Shown one piece after another: positions 53,991 through 64,000 of a stretch of DNA of 64,000 nt (position 1 is its first letter; every line of letters starts with the position of its first letter). Below the pieces are notes generated by a model. It ran no database searches, was not told the origin of the DNA, and worked only from the letters and a program-made list of their open reading frames with translations. Origin of the DNA: Cornus controversa (taxonomy: Eukaryota > Streptophyta > Magnoliopsida > Cornales > Cornaceae); NCBI GenBank assembly GCA_026545225.1, contig CM048852.1, positions 8,852,501-8,916,500 of the forward strand, written 5' to 3'. A program made the position numbers and the translations under genes.

Positions 53991-56569
53991 GAATGAAGCC
54001 TTGAACAAAATTTCAGTGATCTTTTGAGTCTCAAGTCAAATATATAGCTAGAAAATATGTAATAGAGAGATATATCGCAATTCTTGTAATAGAGAGCATA
54101 TAGCAAATTCTAGTGAGAGAAAGTAAAGTTCTAGAGAGGGAAAGCTTCAAAGAGGGCTTTGCAAGGCCTTGAAGACCATTTTGAGCATGGATTCATCTTT
54201 GTCTATGGAGTGCTTCCAGCCTACCATGATTAACTAATCTTTTTCTAGGATTTTGACTAACCTTAGTCTTGTAAATATGTTCTAACTTTAGTGAATTGGG
54301 GGTTTTATGTAATTTTTGTGTATATGTACCTTGCTTTGAGCCTTATAAGTAATATAAGTTTACAAATTCCTTATGTTCATGTGTGTAATTTATCTTTGTT
54401 GTCTTAGAATGCTTATTTTTCTCACATGATCTTCAAACACTTGTAGTTCCACAAAGACTACATGTGATGGCTTGGTACTAGTTTTCACTTTAACATGCAT
54501 AGCTAGATTTGCATAGTCCACGCTAAGAGATGGTAAATTAGCTACACTTAGCTAATTAGGTATCTAGGTAAGTAGGTAGGTAGGGAATTTACACGTATTG
54601 AAGATGAATTATAGTATTTTAAGGTACATGTATCCTCTTGACGGTAGCATTGTAGGCCATAAGCCATTTGCACCACTTAGTACTCAATTGCATGAATTTT
54701 CCCAATTTATTATAAGTTTGACATATTACGAGGCTAGTGGTGAAGTCTCAACCCTAGCCCTTTACTCTTCTCTCAAACTCCGTATTTTAATTATCATTTA
54801 TGTTTTAAAAGTAGAGTGAGCAACAACCCAACCCTTGGTTGTAATTTAAACAAGAACCAACCTTCAACTTTTAGTGAATTATTCCTACGTAGTCTCTGTG
54901 GGATCGATATCCTCAACTTAGAGCCCTATCCTTCAAGGATTTGTTCTATTGCGAGTAGTAAATATAAATTGCAAAATATTCGCACACAACAAATACTGAG
55001 TTGGAGCTAATAGTTCATGGCGTAGGAGTTTAAAAAATTTTGCGCCAGGGTTCTTCATCATGCAAGAGGAAAATGGCCTACCACTCGTGTGCCGACCCAA
55101 GGTAAAATAATGTGACAGATGACTGCTGATAATGTGGAGCTAGTGGGGACACAACCAGCTGTGCTGGTGCTTGCAATGGAGGTAGCCAATGAGGAAACAT
55201 CCGTGCAAAGTAAGGGGCAATGGTCGAAAGTTGAAGGTCCAACCAAGAGTCATGTTAGAATTACAGACCTAACAACGAAAGAAGAGGGGGATAATAGTGC
55301 AGAGGCTACTCCTTTTGTAAACTATGGGGAGTATGGATTGATGTAGGGACTACTAGATGCGTCTTGGGGTGTGGTGTTAGCGCAGTTGAGGGCTGCGAGA
55401 ATTGTACCTATGGTGGTGGTGTAGGACTCAGATGATTCATCGGCAGGAGTGGAGGAACTTGATCAGAGGCCTAGTTTAGACTTCTTGAGTGGCTTGGTGT
55501 AGAACGAGTATGTACGGGATAGGCCAATGACTTCGAGTAATATTTTTGGGCTGGACGAGCCCTTGGTTATGGAACCCTTAATCATTATTCCTCCCTTGAA
55601 CATAGGAGTTGAGGCAGAGTTGGGTTGTCCTCTAATGCAATATTGGGGGATGCAAGCTCAAGTGTGCAAGAGGAAGCACGAGGTACGGGGACTGTGGTGT
55701 CACCAGCTGAGGTGTCAGGTGGGTTGATAGATGGGGTACATGAATAAGAGAGGGGTAGAAAGCTTGGATCTATCCAAGAAGTCGTAGTTTGGGTTATTGT
55801 GGAGACTGTTTGAGAGGAAGAGTCAGAGGTGGGGTTTTTTGTTGCTTGAGAAGTGGGATTAAACACAATGTAAGAAGTGAGTCATGATAATGATCTTGAT
55901 GTAGTAGTCTTCTTGACTCGAGGCGGGGGACGCGAGGTAACATTGGAGGCAAGTTATGGGAAGGAAGTAATTATGGAGTCCTCAGTGACGCAATGGATGC
56001 TTTGGTTGAGGTGTGTAAGGAGGTTCACAAGACTGCTTGGGATGCAAAAATTAGGGGTTAGGTGTCCGTTGCTCGTGAAGAAGTTAGTGTGCCACAGGAA
56101 GGAGAGAGAGAAGTCAGAGAAGAGATAACTCATGAGATAGGTGGCAACTTAGATAATTTAATTGGGAGGCCCTTACTGGATGGTTTGGAGGATACTTAAG
56201 TGTGCCACATTCTAAGTGAAGCTGCTGCAAATGCTATATGGGGCCATGAGGTGGCGCTCGAGGAATCGGTGTGAGGTAACTTCCCTTTTGTGCAAGTGTA
56301 AGTTAAAATAAGAATCGTATGTTAGGCTTATTTGTATGGGGTATAAAGGGTCAGTGAAGTATCACGCTATGGATGCTAGAGTACAGATCGGGGCAGAGCT
56401 CGGCGAATGCGAGGTGACTGTAGAGCCACCGTGGGAAGGGGAGCCTCCATAAGAAATATTATGGATGGGGATTGTGGTGACTCGCGAGTTTGTGCCTTTA
56501 TTGGAACAGGGTTTGGCCTGCCATCTGGATATGGTACTGGTGTTAGCTAACCATCATGGGTGGTTTTGA
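53991..56569. other. Mixed decayed sequence after the PMD fragment
   Basis: A block to ~55010 looks like retroelement leader or LTR sequence (CTCTGTGGGATCGATATCCT at 54895). From 55050 to 56560 there are several short overlapping frames on the + strand, rich in Val/Glu/Gly, with frequent stops. They could be the degenerate hinge of a PMD-type protein. Nothing can be assigned. Confidence 0.35.
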
Positions 56570-57969
56570 TGATGTTGTTTTAAAATTGTTAAATATCTCG
56601 CAAGTGTACGAATCTATTAAAGTATAGTTCGGCAAGAACGAGGTCGAACCCAAGGGAATGCTTTGAGAAGAAAAACTAACACAAATTCAAATTAATTTAA
56701 AACTAATCTAGTTTAAACACAAGTTGGTTGATTTGAGATAAATTAAACTAACATGCAAATAAAATAACACTATTAAAATCAAATAGAGAAAATAACTAAG
56801 GTTTCGGATTCCACCACCATTAAATCCATGAAGCTTCTTATATTCATTTATTAATTCCCAAATTTAGAGTAACAATCAAGAAATCAATCTATTGCTAACT
56901 CAAGATTTATCAATAAAGCACTATGAATAATATATCAAAAAGGTAGATTTTCCTTCGCTTTACTAGTGTAGAATTCTAAGCATCCTATGTATCCAATTTA
57001 ATGAAAAATATAAGATCAAAGATTATCACTTTTAAGAAATACAAACTCAAGCTTAGATTAATTATAATACTTTCTAACTACCACATATACATGATATAGA
57101 TGGTGAAAGAATTATAAAATAATTAATCACAAGAAGCGAAAATCATAACCAATTAAATCACACACATGAGAATCAATTAATGAACAAAAGAACTTCACTT
57201 CATTAATGGAGGTTTCCTCCTCAACCCTAGTTGAGAAGTTTAGTTACACATGGTAGAAGAAGAAGAAGAAAATAAAATAATAAAAGACATAATGAATAAA
57301 TAAAACCCGGATTGTCTCTGTCTTCTCTACCCTAGCCTCCTCTTCTTTTCTCCTCTCCCACAAAACAGCCTCCAATTCACCTCTTTATACCCCAAGAGAA
57401 TACATAAAGTCCTAATCCAATTAGGAGATAAAGTCCTAATCCAATTAGGAGACAATTAGGGTTTTCCCGCAGCCCTAAATAGGTAAATTTTTCTGCTGCC
57501 TTTCGGCCCAAGTTTTGACCCAGTAGAAGTCCGATTCACAAAATTTACGTGAAATACAAAAGTGTCTGGAATCGAATTTCGTTAAACTTTCGCGGGAATT
57601 AAGTCAAATTGACGCTCGAAAATAAGGTTTTCAGTCCACTTTTCAAAACGGGATTAAAACTGGATTAAGTGTAGAATTGGGCTTCAGGCCCGTAATCTTC
57701 TTAAGCAGTTGTAATTCTCTAGAACCTCTTCCTTGGGCTGATTTGAGTTAAAATATGGAGTTGAATGGACCCATTAGATGTAGGCTTCATATAATCTTCT
57801 TGAATATCATCTTTAAAAGTCCAAAATCATGGTTTTATCTGAAATAATCATTAAGGCCCTGAAAAAGACAGAAAATACAAAAACAGAGTAAAATCACATA
57901 TAACCTATCACTAAGAGAATAAAATATGCAAATTAAGAGGCTAGAATGCGTAACATTCAACGCCGATCA
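56570..57969. mobile_element. Solo-LTR-like repeat, copy A (1400 bp)
   Basis: It runs TGATGTTGTTTTAAAA..CATTCAACGCCGATCA and matches copy B at 58847 along its whole length with substitutions. A 24-bp segment, TAAAGTCCTAATCCAATTAG plus GAGA, is duplicated here (57406-57453) but single in copy B. No clear target duplication is seen at this copy. Confidence 0.75.
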
Positions 57970-58470
57970 ATGAGCAGGCTATGAGTTATTGGGCCATTTG
58001 CTGCAAATCTTTGGAATGGTGGCTGAGGGGATCGCGGTGTATTCACAGCTTGATGAGGCACGATTACTTCCGAATGACTTGTATCTGCTCAAGATGGATA
58101 TGACATGGCTTTAGAGGCCCTATCTGGTTATGAAAAAGGTGCTTCATCAAGTTGTGGGTAGCAGAAATACAAGCGAAGGAGGATAAAACAAAGGCTGAGT
58201 TGAAACAGTGGGAGGATGAACTAGGGGTACTGTTGGCCCATCTAGCAGGGTTCGAATGTGATGAGACTTTGCTTGTATCCTATGATAATTAATGTTAAAG
58301 ATTTAGTCTGGGTAGATTTATGTATGTGCTGTGACTGAATCTTTATTTTTGTAAGAAGGGTTGATATTAATGAAAGAAAAACATAACTTCAGCTTTTTGC
58401 TTGTTTATGTGTGTTTGGGTGAAGCGTTTGCCTTGCTGCTGTACTTAACATAAGTAAGATTTTGAAATGA
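57970..58470 (+). other. Spacer between the repeats, possible coiled-coil remnant
   Basis: A frame around 58170-58290 reads KAELKQWEDELGVLLAHLAG then FECDETLLVSYDN, like the C-terminal coil seen in PMD-type transposon proteins. It has no start and is short. Confidence 0.3.
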
Positions 58471-58479
58471 GGCATGGTT

Positions 58480-58846
58480 AGATATAAGGTGTAATTGTGT
58501 TATTTCATTTAACAGAAATAATGCTTAAGCCAACTAGCATTAATAGGGCCACCGTGGGTGCCCTTGAGTATGCAAGACCCACTCATGCTAGTAGTTTTGA
58601 TTATAAAAGAGCCCTCCCACTTGGGTGTGGATTTTAGAACCAAAAGGTTTCTCATTATGTGAGGAGTGGTCTTTAGAACTAGGTCACCAAGCTAAAAGAC
58701 TCTGGGCTGAACGCGCTTATTGTATGCTCGTGTGAGCTTGGTAGTGTTGTAGATGTTGTTGCGCTAACTCTTGTCGCTCGTCCAATGCTTTAAGTTCACT
58801 ATGTCGTTTGTAATGTACCTTACTTCGAGTCGCGAGTTGTGCCGAG
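58480..58846 (-). pseudogene. Gypsy integrase C-terminal part
   Basis: On the minus strand it reads AQLATRSKVHYKRHSELKAL then DERQELAQQHLQHYQAHTS, a broken copy of the RLxxLDExRexAxxRxxxYQ region. Further on come QPRVF-like and NLLVLKSTPKWEGSF..SYILKGTHG segments. It is the downstream half of the integrase at 60.2 kb, separated by repeat copy B. Confidence 0.75.
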
Positions 58847-60216
58847 TGATGTTGTTTTAAAAGTGTAAAATAGCTCGCAAGTGTACGAATCTATTAAAGT
58901 ATAGATCGGCAAGAACGAGGTTGAACCCAAGGGAATGCTTTGAGAAGAAAAACTAATACAAATTTAAATATTTAAAATTAATCTAGTTTAAATAAAAGTT
59001 GTTTGATTTGGGAGAAATTAAACTAACATGCAAACAAAGTAACACTATTGAAATCAAATAGAGAAAATAACTAAGGTTTTAGATTCCACCACCATTAAAT
59101 CCATGAAGCTTCTAATATTCATTTATTAATTTTCAAATTTAGAGTAGCAATCAAGAAATCAATCTATTGCTTACTCAAGATTTAACAATAAAGCACTATG
59201 GAAAAATATATTAAAAAGGTAGATTTTCCTTCGCTTAACTAGTGTAAAATTCTAAGCATCATCTGAATCCAATTTAATGAAAAACATAAGATCAAATATT
59301 ATCATTTTTAAGAAATACAAACCCAAGCTTATATTAATTATAATACTTTCTAACTACCACATATATATGATATAGATGGTGAAAGAACTATAAAATAATT
59401 AATCACAAGAAGCGAAAATCATAAGCATTTAGATCATACACATGAAAATCAATTAATGAACAAAATAACTTCACTTCATTAATGGAAGTTTCCTCCTCAA
59501 CCCTAGTTGAGAAGTTTAGTTACACATGGTAGAAGAAGAAGATAACAAAATAATAAAAACATAATGAAATAAAATAAATAAAACCCGGATTGTCTCTGTC
59601 TTCTTTGCCCTGGCCTTCACTTCTTTTCTCCTCCAAAATAGTCTCCAATTTTCCATTTTATACCCCAAGAGAATACATAAAGTTCTAATCCAATTAGGAG
59701 ATAATTAGGGTTTTCCCGCAGCCCTAAACAGGTGGATTTTCTTACTGACGTTCGGCCCAAGTTTTGACCCAGTAGAAGTCCGATTTATAAAATTTACGTG
59801 AAATACAAAAGTGTCCAGAATCGAATTTTGTTCAACCTAATTGAGAATTGAGTTGAATTGACACTCAGAAATATGAATTTCAGGCCACTTTCCAAAATGG
59901 GATTAAAACTGGATTAAGTGCAGAATTGGGCTTCAGGTCCGTAACCTCCTTAAGCAGCTATAATTCTCTTGGACCACTTCGTTGGGCTGTTTTGAGTTAA
60001 AATGGAGTTAAATGGATCCATTTGATGAAGGCTTCATATAACTCTCTTGAATGTCTTCTTTAAAAGCTCAAAAATCATGATTTTAACTGAAATAATCATT
60101 AAAGCCCTAAAAAGATAGAAAATACAAAAATAAAGTAAAATCATAAATAAACTATCACTAACAGAATAAAATATGCAAATTAAGAGGCTAGAATGAGTAA
60201 CATTCAATGCCGATCA
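58847..60216. mobile_element. Solo-LTR-like repeat, copy B (1370 bp), inserted in gypsy integrase
   Basis: It has the same ends as copy A (TGATGTTG..GCCGATCA), with TG..CA termini, and is flanked by CCGAG (58842-58846) and CCGAC (60217-60221), a 4/5 target duplication. The integrase reading on the minus strand stops on one side and resumes on the other. This shows a true insertion after the gypsy element was in place. Confidence 0.82.
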
Positions 60217-60650
60217 CCGACGAAACAATGATATCAAAGGGGAGAATAGCCTCGAGGCCATATACAAATGAAGAGGGGGTTTGGCTTGTGGAGCGTGTTT
60301 TAGATGTTCAGTCAGCCCAAAGAGCCATGGGGAGGAGCTCGACCCAGTTGTGAGCTTGTTACTTGATGATGCGACTGAGGATTTTGAGCACGTTTTTGTT
60401 TGAGGCTTTAGCTTGGCCGTTGCCTTTTGGATAATAGGGAGTCGAGCATTGATGCTTGACATGATACTGTTCGAGTAGGTTTCTGACATGGCGATTAATG
60501 AAAGGTGTGTCATTGTTTGTGAGAATTTTCCAAGGGATGCCGTAGAGATATATGATATATTCGCAAATAAAGTTGGCGACGATAGGTCCAGTGTGTAGAG
60601 ACTGGGTCCAATTTTGGCCAGTTTTTCTTTTATTGATCTTTTTGTCATAA
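60217..60650 (-). pseudogene. Ty3/gypsy integrase core fragment
   Basis: The minus strand reads VANFICEYIIYLYGIPWKIL then TNNDTPFINRHVRNLLEQYH, STPYYPKGNGQAKASNKNVL and LVYGLEAILPFDIIV-like text (here FVYGLEAILPFDIIVSS). It spans the second catalytic Asp and the Glu-site region of gypsy integrase. The Glu is replaced by Lys (QAKAS for QAEAS) and a stop breaks it. A 144-codon frame in another register is only a shadow. Confidence 0.85.
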
Positions 60651-60654
60651 ATAC

Positions 60655-61345
60655 ATTTTAAATGATGTTATGCACATTTTAAATGTGTGAAACATGTTTA
60701 GAGGTTCGGAAATTTTTTTAGAGCATTTGGTGAAATTTGAGAATTTTAGGTCAGCGGGGCCCTGGACGCGGGTCGAGTGGGCTCGAGAATCCAATTCTTT
60801 TTTGGAATATTATTTTTGGTTTTTGACCAAATGAAATGTTAAATAAGTTAAGGAAGTGATTTTAGAGCCGTAACTACTTTTGAAATAAAAAACGGAGGTT
60901 GGGAGGGTACGTTAAGTGACCCAGGGGCATTTCAGTCATTTTACGCACTAGATATTATGAATACCTAGAGGGCTGGGATCTTAGCCATTTGATACATCAG
61001 CTATATCTCTCTCACTCTCCCTCTTTGTCTCTTTTCCTTCTTTATTCATTTTAGAGGCCTTAAGGTAGGATTTGAAAAAGGCCAAAGGCCAAGGGTTTGC
61101 TCTACTTAGCAAGGGCTACGTATTGAATTGAACAAAGTTCAATTTTGGTAAAGTTAAAAAAGCTAGGATTTCAAAGAGTTGACTTAAGAGGCTTAGAAAT
61201 TGAGGTAGGGGTGTGAATTCCTTATTTACTTTGATTCTATAGGTCCCTTATTTGTGACATGAAAGTTTTCCTTGAGTTTTATGTGAAAATTGATGTTTCT
61301 TATGCATTTAAATTGTCTAGCATGTCTTAGATAGAATTTAAGGGT
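60655..61345 (+). repeat. Fragment of the gypsy LTR family also seen at 33.4 and 49.2 kb
   Basis: It shares GGGGCCCTGGACGCGGGTCG, CTCTCTCTCACTCTCCCTC and CCTTAAGGTAGGATTTGAA with those blocks, in the same orientation as the one at 49.2 kb. It is truncated on both sides. Confidence 0.5.
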
Positions 61346-61354
61346 TATGCATGT

Positions 61355-61580
61355 GTTCTATAAATAAATGAAAGGACCTCTGTATTAGGGGTTTCCCACA
61401 ACCATAACAAAATAGTGCATTAGGATATATTTTATTTATTTCCTTTTATATATCTTTTTTATTTCACTATTATCTTGTAACTTAGGGTTAGATACAGTGA
61501 TGTATTTTTTTTCTATAAATAAATGAAAGGATCTCTGTATTTGGGGTTTCCCACAACCACAACAAAATAGTTGCATTATG
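61355..61580 (+). repeat. Direct repeat of ~65 bp
   Basis: TCTATAAATAAATGAAAGGA.CTCTGTATT.GGGGTTTCCCACAACCA..AACAAAATAG occurs at 61357-61420 and again at 61512-61572. The TATA-like CTATAAATAAATG suggests the repeat came from a retroelement LTR. Confidence 0.8.
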
Positions 61581-62477
61581 TACAATCCCTCTCTCTCAAT
61601 ATTATCTCAAGATATTGTTATGATCCTTACTCGATCTACATCTCCCTCAATTTTCTTGCTCTCGGTCTCCTCTGATCAATCCATCTGTCTATTTCTCCCT
61701 CAGTTTCTACCTCCCTCCTTGCAATGATTTAGTTTTGCAATTCTTTGCGCACAAGTTAAAAGTCCTCTTAGTTAAGTCAAGAAAGAACTCAATAGGGAGT
61801 TTGTATTCTCCCTCCCTAGCTAATTGTCTGATCCAACACGACCTCCAAATGAGATACTTGTGTTCAACCAATTGTTTACATTGAGCTGACACCATGGCTC
61901 TGGCACACTTGCAAACACTGATAATGAATCGGCCTGCCTAGGTTGACTAATTAAGATGGAACAGACACAATCCCTTTCCTAGAGATGCCTCATCCATCCC
62001 TCCCCTCTCTCTTCCATCCAATTTTTCATACCTCCAACCAAATGGAGCATGAGAGAAAAAGCATCATCCTTGGTGAATCTAGAAAGAAAGAAATATTTTA
62101 AGTTGGCAATGACTTCAAGCAATCTGGTAGTACCCTGAACTGACCCCACTTTGTCTTCAATGCAACCAAAACAAAATCTCTATGCATGTTCGGTGAAATG
62201 CGTTGAAGTCAGATTATTAATGCCAAGTCAATTAGAAATTGACTTGAACAATTCATATCTGTCATAACGATTACATTTGCTAATTATCATGAATTTCTAA
62301 AGCAAAATTATAATTTTTCTGAAGCTATCTGATACATCAAGTTTTCCAACAGAAGTAAATTTATCATTGCCATAATTAAATTCTCCAAAAATAATGAAAA
62401 TGGGGGCCCCTTCTTCATTCATTACCAAGCCATCCCTTCAACAAATTAAATCTTATCTTTTTTTCTAATCAAACTTA

Positions 62478-62519
<42 letters not shown>

Positions 62520-62680
62520 TCACATGATCGATTATGACTTCTTCTGACCACTATTCAATTAATTAGATTCTCGTACTTAGAACTTTTTAGATTTATGCAT
62601 GACAACCAAAGTTTAGGCTCAACCATTGAACTAATGAGTGCAGTGATACTGACGTGTAGTCTTAACTGCCTACATAGGTG
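61581..62680. other. AT-rich region with no recognised gene
   Basis: Short chance frames only. A perfect TA microsatellite lies at 62480-62516. Confidence 0.45.
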
Positions 62681-62689
62681 AAGTTCTTC

Positions 62690-64000
62690 AACATACCTTT
62701 ATAGTTTTGGACTGCCAAAGGCGTTAACCATATTGACAGTGCAGTTGGGGTGCCATTATATGCAGATCTTGCAACAGAAAAGAGAACAAAGCTCAAGTTT
62801 GCCCGAATATGCATTGAAGTTGATATGAGCAAACTCCTCCTAAAAGAAATTTAGCTTAAAATGGGATAACTTCTATGTTGACATCAAGATCGAGTATCAG
62901 TGGCTGCCTAAATTCTGTCATAAATGCAACCAACTCAACTATAGTGATGATTCTTGCCCCCTCAGTACCTCTCGAAAGGATGATAGCCCAGCTGATCCCA
63001 ATCAAAACAACCATAGATCACCATTAGAAGGAGAAGGAGAAAGACTGCCTTTGTTAATGATGTCGGCTCTTCCCTCCCCCCTGCATTCCTCTATCCCCAC
63101 CCACCAACCTCACCAACAACCCATTTCACCTCATTTCACCATCTGATACCACACCACACTCAATTCATCTCTCTAAGAAATCTATCCCCACTAACCCAAA
63201 ACCCCATTTTCATGTTAACTCACTTTCTCCAAATTGCTCACCTCATCAACTAGTGTTGCACACCATTTCTTCTTGCCCCTCTCACCAAACAACCAACCCT
63301 CCTCTTCTGTCAACATCCCCCCACAAGCTAACTTCACCTCCTCACACTCCTTTACCACCCATTAACACCAATACTCTAAGATTTATGCTTGATTTAAGCT
63401 CTTACAAAATCCAAAATCACAACTGTAGTAACCCTTGTGGGTGGGTGTGATGTGGGCAGGTGCAAAGAAGAGACACTGGGCTAAGCTACCACACTGACAG
63501 GGTACATGATGCTCAATCCCACATCGCTTGTGTGTGGAGAAGGGGATGTGCTTATATGTTGTGTGTTCTCTTCAAATGGTATAAAGCCTTTTAGGGTAAA
63601 ACCTAATAGCAAAACCATGCGAGCGTAGGCCCAAAGCGGACAATATCATACCATGTGTTGGAGCGGGGTATTACAGTTGGTATCAGAGCCAGAACCTAGC
63701 TGAAAATGTGTCAACGAGGAAGTCGGGCCTCGTAGGAAGGTGGATTATAGTAACCCTTGTGGGCGGGTGTGATGTGGGTGGGTACAAAGAAGAGATACTG
63801 GGCTGAGCTACCACACTGATAGGGTACAGGGTGCTCAATCCCATATCACCTGGGTGTGGAGAAGGGGATATGCTTATATGTAGTGTGTTCTCTTCAAATG
63901 GCATAAGGCCTTTTGGGGTAAAACCCAATAGCAAAACCGTGATATCATACCATGTGTTAGAGCGGGGTATTACAACAACACTCTCAATGATATTAGTTCC
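62690..64000 (+). pseudogene. LINE-1-type ORF1 remnant (zinc-knuckle and Pro-rich region), interrupted by a TRIM
   Basis: Frames read GVPLYADLATEKRTKLKFAR then ICIEVDMSKLLLKE, and YQWLPKFCHKCNQLNYSDDS then CP. This is the plant LINE ORF1 zf-CCHC_4 pattern with the His of the knuckle replaced by Tyr. A Pro/Ser/Thr-rich tail follows (63060-63423). A TRIM inserted at 63424 splits it, and the same sequence resumes at 63975. Stops occur, for example after LLLKEI. Confidence 0.72.
63424..63974 (+). mobile_element. TRIM (terminal-repeat retrotransposon in miniature), 551 bp, complete
   Basis: Two direct terminal repeats (63424-63675, 252 bp; 63746-63974, 229 bp) begin TGTAGTAACCC (TATAGTAACCC in the second) and end GCGGGGTATTACA. 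The 70-bp interior starts with the initiator tRNA-Met primer site TGGTATCAGAGC at 63678-63689 and ends with a purine-rich GGAAGGTGGA. The element is flanked by perfect ACAAC duplications (63419-63423 and 63975-63979). The second repeat lacks ~22 bp including CCCAAAGCGGACA. It has no coding capacity and needs helper enzymes. Confidence 0.92.

Noticed and set aside
60214-60648. 144-codon minus-strand frame
   Set aside because: It is out of register with the real integrase reading in the same DNA, which gives recognisable gypsy integrase sequence.
1-64000. CRISPR arrays, bacterial operons, rRNA or intact tRNA genes
   Set aside because: None was seen; tandem repeats here have plant-satellite or minisatellite structure and the sequence is eukaryotic.

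Overview
This window is nuclear DNA of a flowering plant, almost certainly a eudicot with a repeat-rich genome. The evidence is spliced coding exons with plant-type introns, Ty1/copia and Ty3/gypsy retrotransposon remnants, L1-type LINE ORF1 pieces with plant DUF4283/zf-CCHC motifs, a Stowaway MITE, hAT-type elements, a TRIM and a plant mobile domain. I do not name a species.

The only well-supported, apparently intact host gene is a three-exon gene on the + strand (13950-39030). It encodes a 279-residue conserved plant protein of unknown biochemical function. Its 840 coding bases are spread over 25 kb because intron 1 (11.5 kb, with a GC-AG donor) and intron 2 (12.7 kb) are full of transposons. 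Intron 1 holds a Stowaway MITE, a copia remnant, a LINE ORF1 remnant, a larger copia remnant with its 3' LTR, a degenerate minisatellite and another LINE scrap. Intron 2 holds a self-duplicated repeat, a small hAT MITE, and a copia element split by a 3-kb solo LTR that itself carries a copia LTR.

Positions 1-9988 are a tandem array of seven ~1.44-kb units, open at the left edge of the window. Each unit carries a captured fragment of a methionine aminopeptidase (MAP1A-type) gene (62-bp exon with its splice sites), one or two G-box palindromes, a 46-nt near-perfect hairpin and two TA microsatellites. Shared mutations pair units 2/3, 4/5 and 6/7. A lone diverged relative of part of the unit lies at 11.83-12.0 kb.

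Right of the gene (39.5-64 kb) I find no intact host gene. In order there are: a 1.37-kb hAT-like element with TIRs and an imperfect 8-bp target duplication; a minus-strand reading frame that may be an endogenous pararetrovirus or gag-like relic (43.06-44.12 kb); a ~3.1-kb LTR of an Ogre/Tat-like gypsy element with its primer-binding site and a gag start (44.5-48.8 kb); another large LTR-like block (49.2-51.5 kb); a 60-bp minisatellite (52.1-52.8 kb); a broken plant-mobile-domain gene (53.6 kb); two ~1.4-kb solo-LTR-like repeats, one inserted in a minus-strand gypsy integrase (56.6-60.6 kb); and a LINE ORF1 relic carrying a complete TRIM with a perfect 5-bp target duplication (62.7-64 kb).

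All assignments come from reading motifs by eye. No alignments or database searches were run, and edges of degenerate elements are approximate.
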